From the NCBI GenBank assembly GCA_964478335.1, contig CAYZIC010000003.1, forward strand, positions 1 through 63,331: a stretch of 63,331 bases of DNA, in the 5' to 3' direction. The stretch comes from CAYZIC01 sp964478335 (lineage in GTDB: Bacteria; Verrucomicrobiota; Kiritimatiellia; RFP12; DVOR01). Under the pieces are notes generated by a model, which saw only the letters and a list, made by a program, of their open reading frames with translations, was not told where the DNA came from and did not search any database. This document shows, piece by piece, positions 7,882 through 17,270 of this stretch. The position numbers were made by a program, and so were the translations under genes. The stretch's first letter is position 1, and each line of letters opens with the position of its first letter.

Positions 7882-8598
7882 CTAATGGCTTACTCGTGGT
7901 GCGGAATCAGATAGTGCACGCAGATCACGAATAATTTGTGTAGCCAGGATAATGCCCATGGGACCAGTGACGCATAGGGTTGATCCTAGGGGTTGGCCAG
8001 GTACTTGTGGGGTGGCTGGCTCGACGCTGTAGGCGCAGGTAATACCGCGGGTGATACCATCAATGCGTAGCTGGCTACGCACTTGCTTGGCAAGGGGGCA
8101 CATGGTTGTTTTGGCAATGTCGGCGACCTTGATCTGAAGAGGATCGGTTTTGCGGGCTGCGCCCATAGATGAGTAGGTCGGGATCTTTACTCGAACACTT
8201 GCAGCAAGAAGGGCAACTTTTGCGGGGAGGTCGTCAATGGCATCAAGGAGGATGTCTGGGGCAATTTCGTCCAAAAGTGTTGCGCAGTTATCAGGGGTTA
8301 GACGAAGGGTCTTGATCTCGACGTGGGCATCGGGAGCAATACTCAGGATGCGGTCTTTTGCAACCTCAGTTTTGATCTGCCCCAAAGTGTCATGGGTGGC
8401 GTAGAGCTGGCGATTGATATTACTGATCTCAAAGTAATCTGAATCGATGAGGGTAAAATGACGGACGCCATTACGGACGAGCGTCTCAATGGCAAATGTG
8501 CCGACCGCACCGCATCCGCAAATCAGCACGTGAGCTACGGCAAAGCGATCAAGAGCTGCTTGACCAAAAAGGATTCGTGATCGGGTAAGTGTTGGCAT
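7882..8598 (-). CDS. tcdA: tRNA threonylcarbamoyladenosine dehydratase-like E1 enzyme (TcdA/CsdL)
   Basis: A 238-residue ThiF/MoeB-superfamily adenylating enzyme. The ATP loop is GCGAVG (residues 28-33). It is followed by Asp52-Ser-Asp54, the NINRQL motif (Arg63) and Lys76. The later DAIDD and DPLQIKVADIAKT segments closely follow E. coli TcdA, which cyclises t6A to ct6A on tRNA, so that member is preferred over ThiF or MoeB. It is slightly shorter than E. coli TcdA at the C-terminus. It is the last gene of the long minus-strand run that begins at tig. Confidence 0.82.
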   Translation of the reverse strand: MPTLTRSRILFGQAALDRFAVAHVLICGCGAVGTFAIETLVRNGVRHFTLIDSDYFEISNINRQLYATHDTLGQIKTEVAKDRILSIAPDAHVEIKTLRLTPDNCATLLDEIAPDILLDAIDDLPAKVALLAASVRVKIPTYSSMGAARKTDPLQIKVADIAKTTMCPLAKQVRSQLRIDGITRGITCAYSVEPATPQVPGQPLGSTLCVTGPMGIILATQIIRDLRALSDSAPRVSH

Positions 8599-8626
8599 CG
8601 TGGTGAGGACTTAGTTAGATGGCAGG

Positions 8627-9079
8627 CTACTGCTGATTGAGGTATCTATCAAGTGCACGGATGGCCCATTCGTAACCGGCCGCCCCAAACCCGAGGATTT
8701 GTCCAATACAAGGCGCGACAGTTAGGCTGATGTGGCGAAAGTCTTCTCTGCGGTGGACGTTGGAGAGGTGGACTTCGATGGCGGGCAGATCAATTGCAGC
8801 AAGGGCATCTCGTATGGCGACGCTGGTATGGGTGTAAGCAGCGGGGTTAATCACAATCCCCACAAATCCCTCTGTAGGAGCGAGGCCAATGCAATGGACT
8901 AATTCGCCCTCGATGTCACTCTGCTTAGCGATGAGGGTATAGCCGAGGCTTTGGGCGACGGCTTTGGCTTCACGCTCAATATCTGCCAGGGTGGTGGTGC
9001 CGTAAATGGTGGGCTCGCGGTGTCCGAGAAGGGCGAGATTGGGGCCATTGAGGAGGAGGATTTTAGGTGCAGATGTCAT
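8627..9079 (-). CDS. aroQ: Type II 3-dehydroquinate dehydratase
   Basis: Catalyses the third shikimate-pathway step, 3-dehydroquinate to 3-dehydroshikimate. From the start at 9079 the protein is 150 residues, the usual length. GGAGATC lies upstream, and the start gives MTSAPKILLLNGPNLALLG. The 12 extra residues available upstream are not needed. Visible are NGPNLALLG, catalytic Tyr26 in IYGTTTL, INPAAYTHTSVAIRDAL, and His104 in EVHLSNVHRREDFR. It lies just downstream of holB. Confidence 0.95.
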   Translation of the reverse strand: MTSAPKILLLNGPNLALLGHREPTIYGTTTLADIEREAKAVAQSLGYTLIAKQSDIEGELVHCIGLAPTEGFVGIVINPAAYTHTSVAIRDALAAIDLPAIEVHLSNVHRREDFRHISLTVAPCIGQILGFGAAGYEWAIRALDRYLNQQ

Positions 9080-9090
9080 GCTGGATCTCC

Positions 9091-10194
9091 TTAAATAAAA
9101 AATCGATCTATCCAATAGGGTAAGATTTGGACTTCGTACATGTTGCGGTCAAGCTGTGAGACGAATGCCTGGAGGAGGCTTGGATTTTCGAGGAGCTTGG
9201 CGAGGGGGTAACGTTTAGCGCGGGCGGTGAGCACTTCGCGATAGAGGGGGTAATAGAGAGGGATCACCTCATCAGTTTTGGCAGCCTTGATGCGGATGAG
9301 GTCTTGCATCCAGCGGCCAATGAGCTGAATGAGGTCTTCGCGCATGTCTTTGTACCGAGCAACAATGCGAGCTTTGAGGGCGGCATCGTCGATAATCACA
9401 GAGGCATTGGCTTTATTTTCTTGCTTGATCTCGACCTCGGCAGTCTTTTGAAAGGTTCCCAAGATCCCACAAAAGATCCCCGATAGGGCATTTGCTTGAA
9501 TCGGATTACCAGCAACCGATGGCTTGATATCATAGGCGGCGAGCGCATCGAGGGCTTTGGTGCGGTAAGGCTCAGCTAATTGTCGATCTCGACCGAGGTC
9601 GATGACTTGGCACCGTGAAATAATCGTGGGGAGCAAGTCCATGGTGGAATCAGCCAACAAGACAAAGAGGGTTTTTGCTGGGGGCTCTTCGAGTGTCTTG
9701 AGGAGGGCGTTGGCGGCAGTTTCATTCATGCGGTTAGCCCATGAGATCACCATGATTTTCCAAGAGCCACACATGGCCGATCGGATGGCTTGTGGGATAA
9801 TACGCTCGCGCATCATCTGGGCATCAATGGTGCGGCTGACCTTTTCGGGCTCATACCAGTGCATGTCGGCAAAGGCATGTGCAGAGACCTGTCTGCAAAA
9901 TGCACAAAGTCCGCAGGGGCGCTTGGTTGGGTCTGGATTTTCGCAAAGGAGCTGGTGACCGATCCATGTGGCCATGGGATAGCCACTCTCTTTAACGGCG
10001 CCGACAATCAAATAGGCTTGAGCGGTGCGGCCGTGGGTAAAGGCGTGGGCGAGATTGCTTTGAGCCATCTTAAATGCCGATTGATGAGCGATGGAGGTGG
10101 AAACGTGGGGGGATGAGTCTTCATTCTCGTCTTGATCAGCATCAAAAGGATCGAGCAGATCGTCTTCGAAATCAGAGTAGTCAGGTGGGACCAT
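9091..10194 (-). CDS. holB: DNA polymerase III delta prime-type clamp-loader subunit
   Basis: A 367-residue AAA+ clamp-loader subunit. The zinc module is CENPDPTKRPCGLCAFC. The sensor region reads NETAANALLKTLEEPPAKTLF and then TIISRCQVIDL, where SRC is the family motif. The Walker A position reads VGAVKESGYPMA, lacking the GxxGxGK loop. This is expected for delta prime, which does not bind ATP, and argues against tau/gamma. An acidic leader of about 40 residues precedes the conserved part. The gene overlaps the upstream ABC permease by one base. Confidence 0.85.
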   Translation of the reverse strand: MVPPDYSDFEDDLLDPFDADQDENEDSSPHVSTSIAHQSAFKMAQSNLAHAFTHGRTAQAYLIVGAVKESGYPMATWIGHQLLCENPDPTKRPCGLCAFCRQVSAHAFADMHWYEPEKVSRTIDAQMMRERIIPQAIRSAMCGSWKIMVISWANRMNETAANALLKTLEEPPAKTLFVLLADSTMDLLPTIISRCQVIDLGRDRQLAEPYRTKALDALAAYDIKPSVAGNPIQANALSGIFCGILGTFQKTAEVEIKQENKANASVIIDDAALKARIVARYKDMREDLIQLIGRWMQDLIRIKAAKTDEVIPLYYPLYREVLTARAKRYPLAKLLENPSLLQAFVSQLDRNMYEVQILPYWIDRFFI

Positions 10195-10943
10195 TAGCGA
10201 TGTACTCCTAGGAAACGATTGGTGTCAAAGAGCACGCCTGCCGAGAAGAGGGCACAAAAGCTCAATGATAGATAAAGGAATAGAGCAGGCAGGGAAACCA
10301 ATCCCCAGGCACAGTCGTAAACATGCACGTGAATAGGCGACCAAAACCACGCCCCTTGAAAAAGCGGAAACCAGCTCTGTAGGAGGATGCGCACGGCGAT
10401 GGGTAAGATGCCACAGAGGGAGATTACCCAAATCGTTACACCAGTGGTTGTCTTGGAAAAGAACGACGCCAGCATGGCAACCGAGCACCAGACGAGAGCT
10501 TGCAGAGAGAGCATCATCAGGGTTAACCCGACTCGAGTCCACTCGAGGGTAATCGTTTGGGCGGGGTAGACTTTAAGTACGAGATATTGTTGGAGCAGGC
10601 TAAAGAGCAAAAAGACGACACAGCAGCACCACAGGCTCAGCGTGCGCGCCACCACCCACGTCCGTGCGCGGATCGGAGTGGAATAGATCAGGGGCATCAT
10701 GCCGAGACTACGTTCATGTACGAAGCCTTGAGTAGCGAGAATTGCCGCATAAAAGATCGTCCACGGCGCAGTGGCCAATGCCCAAATCGATGCGAAAGTT
10801 TCCGTGCTACCCTCAAAGCGCCTAAGCAAGACGAGCTGCACCCACCCACTAATGGCGAGGAGCAAAACGAGCGGCAACTTGCCACGAGATGAACGAAAAG
10901 CCGCAATTAGATCGCGGCGAATCAAGATGTAGAGGATATTCAT
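10194..10943 (-). CDS. ABC-2 type transporter permease
   Basis: A 249-residue integral membrane protein with about six hydrophobic helices. It begins with a short cytoplasmic lead, MNILYILIRRDLIAAFRSSR. It also shows HERSLGMMPLIYSTPI, which resembles the coupling region of ABC-2 exporters (compare E/K-R-G-T). It overlaps the ATPase gene by four bases and so is its partner. Substrate unknown. Confidence 0.8.
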   Translation of the reverse strand: MNILYILIRRDLIAAFRSSRGKLPLVLLLAISGWVQLVLLRRFEGSTETFASIWALATAPWTIFYAAILATQGFVHERSLGMMPLIYSTPIRARTWVVARTLSLWCCCVVFLLFSLLQQYLVLKVYPAQTITLEWTRVGLTLMMLSLQALVWCSVAMLASFFSKTTTGVTIWVISLCGILPIAVRILLQSWFPLFQGAWFWSPIHVHVYDCAWGLVSLPALFLYLSLSFCALFSAGVLFDTNRFLGVHR

Positions 10944-11611
10944 ACTAGGTCAACCTCATGAATTTGATTGTTGTCGAGTTGAATCATGCGTGAGCAGCAG
11001 CGTTTAAGCTGCTCTCGGTCATGTCCACTAATCACGATGTGGGCGAATTCTGTAAGCGTCACAATGATCTGCTCCAGAGTGGCACAAAATGCAGGATCCA
11101 ATCCAGAGAAAGGGTCATCGAGTATCAAGACTGGGGGCAAGAGGAGGATGGCTTCAGCTAATGCCACTCGGCGCTGCAACCCATACGATAATTGCCCAAT
11201 CTGCGTCGACTCATAAGGCTCAAGTTGGCACCGCGCCACAGCCTCATGGACGCGACGACGGAGGCGGAGATAACGCTCCCCCTTGAGCTGGGCGCGATAG
11301 CGTAAGAATTCTTTAACCGTCATCTCTGGGTAGAGAGGGGTACCCTCACTCAAGTAGCCGACCTTGCGGCGGTAGCCGAGTCCCTCACTAGAGGCAAAGG
11401 TTCGCTTACGTGCGCCGCGCAGCTCGTAGGTCAAGCGCAATCCCCCCTCTTGCGGCACTAAGGCGGCAGCCATTAATGCGAGCAAGGTGCTCTTGCCTGA
11501 GCCATTCCTCCCCGTCACGCCTAGACATTCACCTTGGGCGATTTGCAGAGAGACTTTTGTCACACCGCAACCTGGGCAATAGAGATAGGTTACCTGATCG
11601 AGTGTCAGCAT
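10940..11611 (-). CDS. ABC transporter ATP-binding protein
   Basis: A 223-residue single-domain ATPase. Walker A is GRNGSGKST (residues 34-42). The signature is LSYGLQRR, and Walker B with D-loop is VLILDDPFSGLD. The switch His is in VISGHD. The signature departs from LSGGQ but is common in ABC-2 exporters. It pairs with the permease directly downstream, forming a two-gene exporter inside a housekeeping run. Confidence 0.88.
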   Translation of the reverse strand: MLTLDQVTYLYCPGCGVTKVSLQIAQGECLGVTGRNGSGKSTLLALMAAALVPQEGGLRLTYELRGARKRTFASSEGLGYRRKVGYLSEGTPLYPEMTVKEFLRYRAQLKGERYLRLRRRVHEAVARCQLEPYESTQIGQLSYGLQRRVALAEAILLLPPVLILDDPFSGLDPAFCATLEQIIVTLTEFAHIVISGHDREQLKRCCSRMIQLDNNQIHEVDLV

Positions 11612-11639
11612 GGCGAGGGGGTCCTTTCTGCAAGCTAGA

Positions 11640-12836
11640 TTAAAAGAGTTGATAGCCTTGAGCCTTCAGGGCCATGGTAATCTGCTCGATTTGCGTGAAG
11701 TCGCGCGTCTCCATCGTGATACGCAAGCGGCAACTATTGAGTGCAGTATCGACAGAGCTATGGTTGTATTGGACACCGACGACATTACCACCACATTGCG
11801 AAATAATCGCCGAAACGGCAGTCAATTGACCTGGCTTGTCTGGCAAGGCAATCGACAATTCACTGCGACGGCCAGAGGCAAGCAGACCGCGCGTAATGAC
11901 ACGGCTAAGGATATTGACATCAATATTGCCACCCGAGAGCAGACAGCACACCTTTTTACCCTTGACATGAGGGATCTTGTCAGAGAGCACCGCTGCGACA
12001 GAGACCGCACCTGCACCCTCGCAAACGAGTTTGCGCTTTTCCATCAAAAAGAGAATCGCAGCGGCAATTTCGTCTTCAGAAACCGTGACGATCGCATCGA
12101 CATACTGCTTGACCAATTGGTATGTCAGATCACCAGGGCGCTTGACGGCAATGCCATCAGCAAAGGTATTGACTCGATCGAGAGTAACCATCGTACCAGT
12201 AGAGAGTGATTGCTCCATTGATGGTGCAGCAGCAGCCTGCACGCCGTAGACTTGGCAATTGGGCTTAAGTTGCTTAATAGCATAGGCGACGCCACTGATC
12301 AAGCCACCACCACCGATTGGCACGATAACGACATCGACATCGGGCAACTGCTCGAGGATTTCCAACCCCACGGTGCCCTGCCCTGCGATCACATCAGGAT
12401 CATCAAAAGGATGCACAAAGGTCATGCCCTTTTCATCGCGCAATTTGCAAGCGTAGGCATAGGCGTCATCATAAGCACCTGGCACGAGGCAAACCTGTGC
12501 GCCGTAGCTTTTAGTTGCCTCAACCTTAGAGATAGGCGCAACGTCAGGCATACAAATGACCGCCTTAGAGCCGACATGCTGAGCCGCCAGAGCGACACCT
12601 TGAGCGTGATTGCCTGCACTACAAGCGATAATGCCACGATCGAGCTCTGCGGGGGTGAGGGTGCTAATTTTGTAGTAAGCGCCACGCACTTTAAAAGACC
12701 CCGTCACTTGGAGATTTTCAGTCTTGAGGTAAACTTCTGCATCCTTGCTCAATTTAGGAGCATGGATCATATCTGTCTTGCGAGCGACCTCTTTGAGGAC
12801 ATTGGCTGCATCACGAATGGTATCTAACGTAAACAT
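11640..12836 (-). CDS. ilvA: Threonine ammonia-lyase (threonine dehydratase) with C-terminal ACT domain
   Basis: A PLP enzyme of fold type II that deaminates threonine to 2-oxobutanoate. At 398 residues it is the short form. The PLP lysine is Lys49 in SFKVRGAYYK, and the phosphate loop is GGGGLISG near residue 177. From about residue 325 a single ACT-like domain begins (IALPDKPGQLTAVSAII). The usual biosynthetic IlvA is about 510 residues with a longer regulatory part. The symbol is therefore less certain than the activity; tdcB-like is the alternative. Confidence 0.88.
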   Translation of the reverse strand: MFTLDTIRDAANVLKEVARKTDMIHAPKLSKDAEVYLKTENLQVTGSFKVRGAYYKISTLTPAELDRGIIACSAGNHAQGVALAAQHVGSKAVICMPDVAPISKVEATKSYGAQVCLVPGAYDDAYAYACKLRDEKGMTFVHPFDDPDVIAGQGTVGLEILEQLPDVDVVIVPIGGGGLISGVAYAIKQLKPNCQVYGVQAAAAPSMEQSLSTGTMVTLDRVNTFADGIAVKRPGDLTYQLVKQYVDAIVTVSEDEIAAAILFLMEKRKLVCEGAGAVSVAAVLSDKIPHVKGKKVCCLLSGGNIDVNILSRVITRGLLASGRRSELSIALPDKPGQLTAVSAIISQCGGNVVGVQYNHSSVDTALNSCRLRITMETRDFTQIEQITMALKAQGYQLF

Positions 12837-12866
12837 ATCTATTCCTTTAGCCAGAGAGTGGCCAGA

Positions 12867-13715
12867 TTAACGTGATGGCGAGACAGCCATCAGGTGTGCA
12901 ATTTCCGTAGCCCAAAGCGTCTCATCGGGCGTTTCAAGGATAAGCGGAATTGATTCAAATCGTTTTTGTGAGGCAATCGCCTCGAATACTGTCCAGCCGA
13001 TTTTACCTTGGCCCAATGGGGCATGGCGGTCGACATGCGACTCGTAATCGACCTTGGCATCATTGAGGTGCATACCAGCGAGCTTATCAGCACCGACCAA
13101 TTGGTCAAATCTCGCCATCATCGCATCGAGCCCATCCGCTTCTCTCAGGTCAAATCCCGCCGCAAAGGCATGGGCCGTGTCGAGGCAAAAGGCCACGCGG
13201 CTGGGGTCTTTGACTCCATCAAGGATTCGAGCTAGCTCTTCAAAAGTCGAGCCGAGATAGGCACCCTGTCCGGCAGTATTTTCAATCACGACGGTGACGC
13301 CTTGGGTATCACAGAGCGCTTGGCTGATGCTCTGAGCGACACGCAGACACGCAGCTTGTGGGGTAATCTTTTTGAGATGGCTACCAGGGTGTAGGTTGAG
13401 TAAAGGGAGCCCCAAGCGCTCACAGCGCTGGAGCTCATCCATAAAGGAGAGCATGCTTTTAGCGTGGGCTTCGTCATCAGGATTAGCTAGATTGATCAAA
13501 TAGCCAGCGTGGGGCAAGACTGCCTCTGGCGGGATTTGGCTACGAGCGAGAGCCTCTTTAAAGGCATCGACATCGGCATCCTCCATGGGCTTACCTACCC
13601 ATTGACGCTGATTTTTGACGAATAAAGCAAATGCCGTCGCCCCAATAGCCGTCGCATTGGCGGGGGCATTTTGCACGCCACCGGCAGCCGAGACATGTGC
13701 GCCAATTTTAAACAT
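12867..13715 (-). CDS. nfo: Endonuclease IV (AP endonuclease)
   Basis: A zinc-dependent apurinic/apyrimidinic endonuclease of base-excision repair, 282 residues. It begins MFKIGAHVSAAGGVQNAPANA, as in the family. The metal-binding blocks follow in order: LPHAGYLINLA, LNLHPGSHL, VIENTAGQG, FCLDTAHAFAAG, MHLNDAK and DRHAPLGQGKIGW. All the usual His, Glu and Asp ligands appear present. It lies between clpX and ilvA with short gaps. Confidence 0.95.
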   Translation of the reverse strand: MFKIGAHVSAAGGVQNAPANATAIGATAFALFVKNQRQWVGKPMEDADVDAFKEALARSQIPPEAVLPHAGYLINLANPDDEAHAKSMLSFMDELQRCERLGLPLLNLHPGSHLKKITPQAACLRVAQSISQALCDTQGVTVVIENTAGQGAYLGSTFEELARILDGVKDPSRVAFCLDTAHAFAAGFDLREADGLDAMMARFDQLVGADKLAGMHLNDAKVDYESHVDRHAPLGQGKIGWTVFEAIASQKRFESIPLILETPDETLWATEIAHLMAVSPSR

Positions 13716-13748
13716 GGTTCTCTCCTCATCCGTCCGCAGTTATGCGAA

Positions 13749-15068
13749 CTATTTTTTGGTAGTCTTGCGCTTGGTGGGCTTTTTAACTGGCGAAGCCTGC
13801 TTGAGCATCTCAATGATCGCCCCTGGTGTGGCCAACTGAGCTTGGACCATTTCGCGGGTGATCATGACATCGATCTCTCCCTTAGCCTCACTGGGGACCT
13901 CATACATGACATCCGTCATCACTTGCTCCATGATGGCGCGCAAACCACGAGCACCGGTCTTACGGGCAATGGCTTGGCTAGCGATTTCGTCGAGGGCATC
14001 GGTAGTAAAGCTCAAGTTCGCCCCGCTCATCTTTAAGAGCTTGCGATATTGATTGACGATGCAATTTTTGGGTTCAGTCAAAATGCGCACGAGGTCGGCT
14101 TGGGTCAATTCCTCCATCTTAGCAATGACTGGAATACGCCCAACCAATTCGGGGATCAAACCAAACTTCACCAAATCATCAGGCTGCACCGTTGACAAAA
14201 GCTTGTTGGTGGCATCGCGTTCTTTTTCCTCACTATCGATAAAGCCGATAGAGGCTTTACCGAGGCGATTTTTGATCACGTCGTCGATACCGACAAAAGC
14301 GCCCCCGCAGATAAAGAGGATATTGCTGGTGTCGATGGTGATGTAGTCGGCATTGGGGTGCTTGCGGCCACCCTTTTCGGGTACTTTGCAAGAGGTCCCC
14401 TCGATAATTTTAAGCAAAGCTTGTTGGACACCCTCACCTGAGACGTCACGGGTGATGGAGGTATTCTCTGATTTGCGAGAGATCTTATCGATTTCATCAA
14501 TGTAAATAATGCCACGCTCAGCCTTTTTGACATCCATATCAGCAGCTTGCAAGAGGTAGAGCAAGATATTCTCGACATCCTCACCCACGTAGCCAGCCTC
14601 GGTCACAGTCGTGGCATCGGCAATGGCAAAGGGTACATTGAGCATCTTAGCCAAGGTCTTAGCAAAGAGCGTCTTACCACACCCCGTAGGACCGAGGAGC
14701 AGGACGTTGCTTTTCTCAATCTGAACATCGACAAACTCAGGATCGGCCTCTTGTTGGAGTCGACGATAATGGTTATACACGGCTACAGCGAGGACTTTTT
14801 TGGTCGAATCATGGCCGATGATATACTCATCCAAAAAGGCCTTAATTCCCATCGGCACCGGGACTTTGCCCAAAGCAGGAGTATCTTTGGATGGTGCTAC
14901 TGCCTTGGGGGCACTTTCCCCAAAGGTATCAATGATTGCATTGAGACAATTTTCGCAGATTGGCACATCGGTAATCGGGCTACGAATAAATCCATCATAG
15001 ATCGGCTGTCCACAAAATGCACACGCTTCTTTGAGGGCGTTGGGATCACGCGTCGAATGCTTGGCCAT
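13749..15068 (-). CDS. clpX: ATP-dependent Clp protease ATP-binding subunit ClpX
   Basis: A 439-residue AAA+ unfoldase that feeds substrates to ClpP. The N-terminal zinc domain has Cys16, Cys19, Cys38 and Cys41. Walker A is GPTGCGKT (126-133), the pore loop is GYVG (159-162), and Walker B is IIYIDEID. The second half holds LIPELVGRIPVI and the GARGLRAIMEQ sensor 2. The C-terminus has a lysine-rich tail (KKPTKRKTTKK). Its start overlaps the clpP stop (TAATG), so the two are coupled. Confidence 0.97.
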   Translation of the reverse strand: MAKHSTRDPNALKEACAFCGQPIYDGFIRSPITDVPICENCLNAIIDTFGESAPKAVAPSKDTPALGKVPVPMGIKAFLDEYIIGHDSTKKVLAVAVYNHYRRLQQEADPEFVDVQIEKSNVLLLGPTGCGKTLFAKTLAKMLNVPFAIADATTVTEAGYVGEDVENILLYLLQAADMDVKKAERGIIYIDEIDKISRKSENTSITRDVSGEGVQQALLKIIEGTSCKVPEKGGRKHPNADYITIDTSNILFICGGAFVGIDDVIKNRLGKASIGFIDSEEKERDATNKLLSTVQPDDLVKFGLIPELVGRIPVIAKMEELTQADLVRILTEPKNCIVNQYRKLLKMSGANLSFTTDALDEIASQAIARKTGARGLRAIMEQVMTDVMYEVPSEAKGEIDVMITREMVQAQLATPGAIIEMLKQASPVKKPTKRKTTKK

Positions 15069-15670
15069 TACTTGATGTCCTTTTTAGTGACGACGTGGTC
15101 AACCAAGCCGTAAGTCTGGGCCTCTTCAGCCGACATAAAGTTGTCACGATCGGTATCAACGATCATCTTGTCCATCGGTTGACCAGTGTGGTCACACAAA
15201 ATACCATTGAGAATATCACGTATGCGTTGGATTTCAGCAGCTTGGATCTGGATATCTGCACACTGTCCCTCGGCTCCGCCCAAAGGCTGGTGAATCATGA
15301 TACGGGCATTAGGCAAGGCAAAGCGCTTACCTTGAGCACCAGCAGCCAACAAGACTGCGCCCATGCTGGCAGCTTGCCCAACGCAATAGGTAGCCACATC
15401 ACACGAAATAAATTGCATCGTGTCGTAGATCGCCAAACCTGCAGTCACGGAGCCACCCGGTGAATTGATATAGAGCGAGATGTCCTTTTTAGGGTCTTGA
15501 GATTGCAAAAAGAGCAACTGCGCGACCAGCGTATTGGCCACAGTATCATCGATTGCAGAGCCCAAGAAGATCACACGATCAAGCAATAGACGAGAATAGA
15601 TGTCATACGAGCGCTCACCTCGGCTCGTCTGCTCAATCACATAGGGGATAAGGGTGTTTTCGGGATTCAT
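15068..15670 (-). CDS. clpP: ATP-dependent Clp protease proteolytic subunit ClpP
   Basis: The tetradecameric serine peptidase of the ClpXP complex. The ATG at 15670 is chosen over a TTG eight codons upstream. It has AGGAATC at the correct distance and gives a normal 200-residue protein. The catalytic residues are Ser102 (GQAASMGA) and His127 (IMIHQPLGG). The conserved YINSPGGSVTAGLAIYDTM precedes them. It is the middle gene of tig-clpP-clpX. Confidence 0.97.
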   Translation of the reverse strand: MNPENTLIPYVIEQTSRGERSYDIYSRLLLDRVIFLGSAIDDTVANTLVAQLLFLQSQDPKKDISLYINSPGGSVTAGLAIYDTMQFISCDVATYCVGQAASMGAVLLAAGAQGKRFALPNARIMIHQPLGGAEGQCADIQIQAAEIQRIRDILNGILCDHTGQPMDKMIVDTDRDNFMSAEEAQTYGLVDHVVTKKDIK

Positions 15671-15711
15671 GGAGATTCCTAATCTTTGTGTCAAGGTTAA
15701 TTAAATGGACA

Positions 15712-15751
15712 AAGGAACCGAACAGATTGTGGATCAACCGTTCGGTTCCTT
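15712..15751 (-). terminator. Hairpin between tig and clpP
   Basis: A perfect 12-base stem, AAGGAACCGAAC/GTTCGGTTCCTT, with a 16-base loop. On the minus strand it is followed only by TTTGTCC, so it is a weak terminator. It may attenuate read-through or stabilise the tig message rather than end the operon. Confidence 0.5.
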
Positions 15752-15776
15752 AAATCTAAGCCAAAACGGCGCCAGC

Positions 15777-17054
15777 TTACTTAGCCAATTCTTCGATCAA
15801 TTGATTCATGACCTTAGCCGTCACCTGCTCAGTCATGAAATCATCCAAACGGTTATTCTTGATGAGCAATTGGATGACTTCGTTGACCTTCTTATTCGCA
15901 GAAGCAGCGATACGCTCAAATGCGCCATCCATCTCTTCCTTGGTCAAGGAGATCTTGCGATCCTTAGCGATCTTTTCTGCGATGTAGCGCAAACGGACGT
16001 TGCGTTCGCCATTCTTAGTAGCGACTTCGCGCAATTCGTCTTGGTGGGCGGTAATTTCTTCCTTAGAGATACCTTGAGCGCGTGACAAGATGGCGCGGAC
16101 TTCGTCCTCGACAGCAAGCTGGATAACCGATTCGGGGCATTCAAAAGGAGCAGCATCGACGAGCGCTTGGACCAATTCGCCTTCCACGCGAGTCTTTTCT
16201 GCAGCAGCAGCTTCGCTCTCCATAGCATCCTTGACAGCCGCCTTGACTGCATCGATATCAGCCAAACCAAAGCGCTGAGCGATCATTTCGTCATTGGCAG
16301 GGACTTGCTTACGGAAGCTCTTGACCGTGATGTCGTAGGCGACCTTTTTGCCGGCCAAATCAGCGAGGGTGAAATCTGCGGGATATTCAGCAGTGAAGCT
16401 CACTTGAGCACCGACAGTCTTACCGACGAGCTGATCCTTCAAACCAGGGATGTAGCTATCGTTGGCCATTTGTGCCCAGTATTCATCATCCTTAACCCAG
16501 TGCTTAGCCTTTGCATCGACGGTTTCAGGATCAATATCGGAGCTCACGCTCAAAGCGATCAAGCTTTGCTCATTGATGGCATCTGCCTCGGTGCCATCCT
16601 CAAAGCTCGCCATCATACCGCGGAATTGATCAATGCGTTCGCCGATTTGATCTTCGGTCACTTGAGGGTTAGCCTTGGCAATGGAGATCTTGGAGAGGTC
16701 AATTTCAGGCACGGTAGGATTGGTGTCGATGACGAGGGAGAATGTAGCCCCAGTAGACTCATCAGCCTTAAAATCCACAACGTCGATCAAGTTGCAGTAG
16801 CTGATCTTGGTGTCGTCAATGATGGTCTTAAGCAAATCGCGGATGATGCGCTGCTCGGTTTCGCGAGCAATTTCGGCGCTATAGAGACGAGCGACCTTGT
16901 CCCAAGGTGCTTTACCAGGACGGAAACCAGGGATCTTTGCTTCGTTTGTAAAAGCTTGCTTAACACCTTGGAGAGTCTTTTTAACATCTGCAGCATCCGC
17001 TTCAACGGCAACAGTTACGCGGCACTTACCCATATCTTTGACTTCGGTCTTCAT
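15777..17054 (-). CDS. tig: Trigger factor (ribosome-bound chaperone and peptidyl-prolyl isomerase)
   Basis: A 425-residue chaperone that meets nascent chains at the ribosomal exit. The N-terminal domain carries the ribosome-docking signature GFRPGKAP at residues 43-50. A divergent FKBP-like region follows (VGAQVSFTAEYPADF). The C-terminal helical domain is rich in Lys and Glu. Its place directly upstream of clpP-clpX is the usual one. A well-formed promoter lies about 80-110 bases upstream. Confidence 0.95.
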   Translation of the reverse strand: MKTEVKDMGKCRVTVAVEADAADVKKTLQGVKQAFTNEAKIPGFRPGKAPWDKVARLYSAEIARETEQRIIRDLLKTIIDDTKISYCNLIDVVDFKADESTGATFSLVIDTNPTVPEIDLSKISIAKANPQVTEDQIGERIDQFRGMMASFEDGTEADAINEQSLIALSVSSDIDPETVDAKAKHWVKDDEYWAQMANDSYIPGLKDQLVGKTVGAQVSFTAEYPADFTLADLAGKKVAYDITVKSFRKQVPANDEMIAQRFGLADIDAVKAAVKDAMESEAAAAEKTRVEGELVQALVDAAPFECPESVIQLAVEDEVRAILSRAQGISKEEITAHQDELREVATKNGERNVRLRYIAEKIAKDRKISLTKEEMDGAFERIAASANKKVNEVIQLLIKNNRLDDFMTEQVTAKVMNQLIEELAK

Positions 17055-17134
17055 TTCGTTTGTATCCTTCTAATATAGAATTACGTGTTTATAAAGGGGT
17101 TCTTTTGGGCACAATTAGCCCATAAAATGCGATT

Positions 17135-17163
17135 ACTTTACCACAAAAGGCCGATTTCTGCAA
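17135..17163 (-). promoter_or_regulatory. Promoter of the tig-clpP-clpX run
   Basis: Read on the minus strand: TTGCAG, a 17-base spacer, TAAAGT. The spacer ends in TGTGG, as at several other promoters in the window. It lies 81 bases upstream of tig. Confidence 0.5.
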
Positions 17164-17270
17164 GGAGATAATCGACAAAAAGCCACAAAATCTACCCCAT
17201 CGCCCTATTTTAACGAGCAAGTAAGCTCGCCAAGAGCGAGAGATCCGAGAGCTCCTTTGCAGATATCTCC

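Noticed and set aside
11610..12827. Two plus-strand ORFs (199 and 191 codons) opposite ilvA
   Set aside because: Shadows of the threonine dehydratase gene; no domain and poor start sites.
16167..17078. Long plus-strand ORF of 303 codons opposite tig
   Set aside because: It is the mirror of the trigger factor reading frame, has no ribosome site or recognisable domain, and tig is certain.
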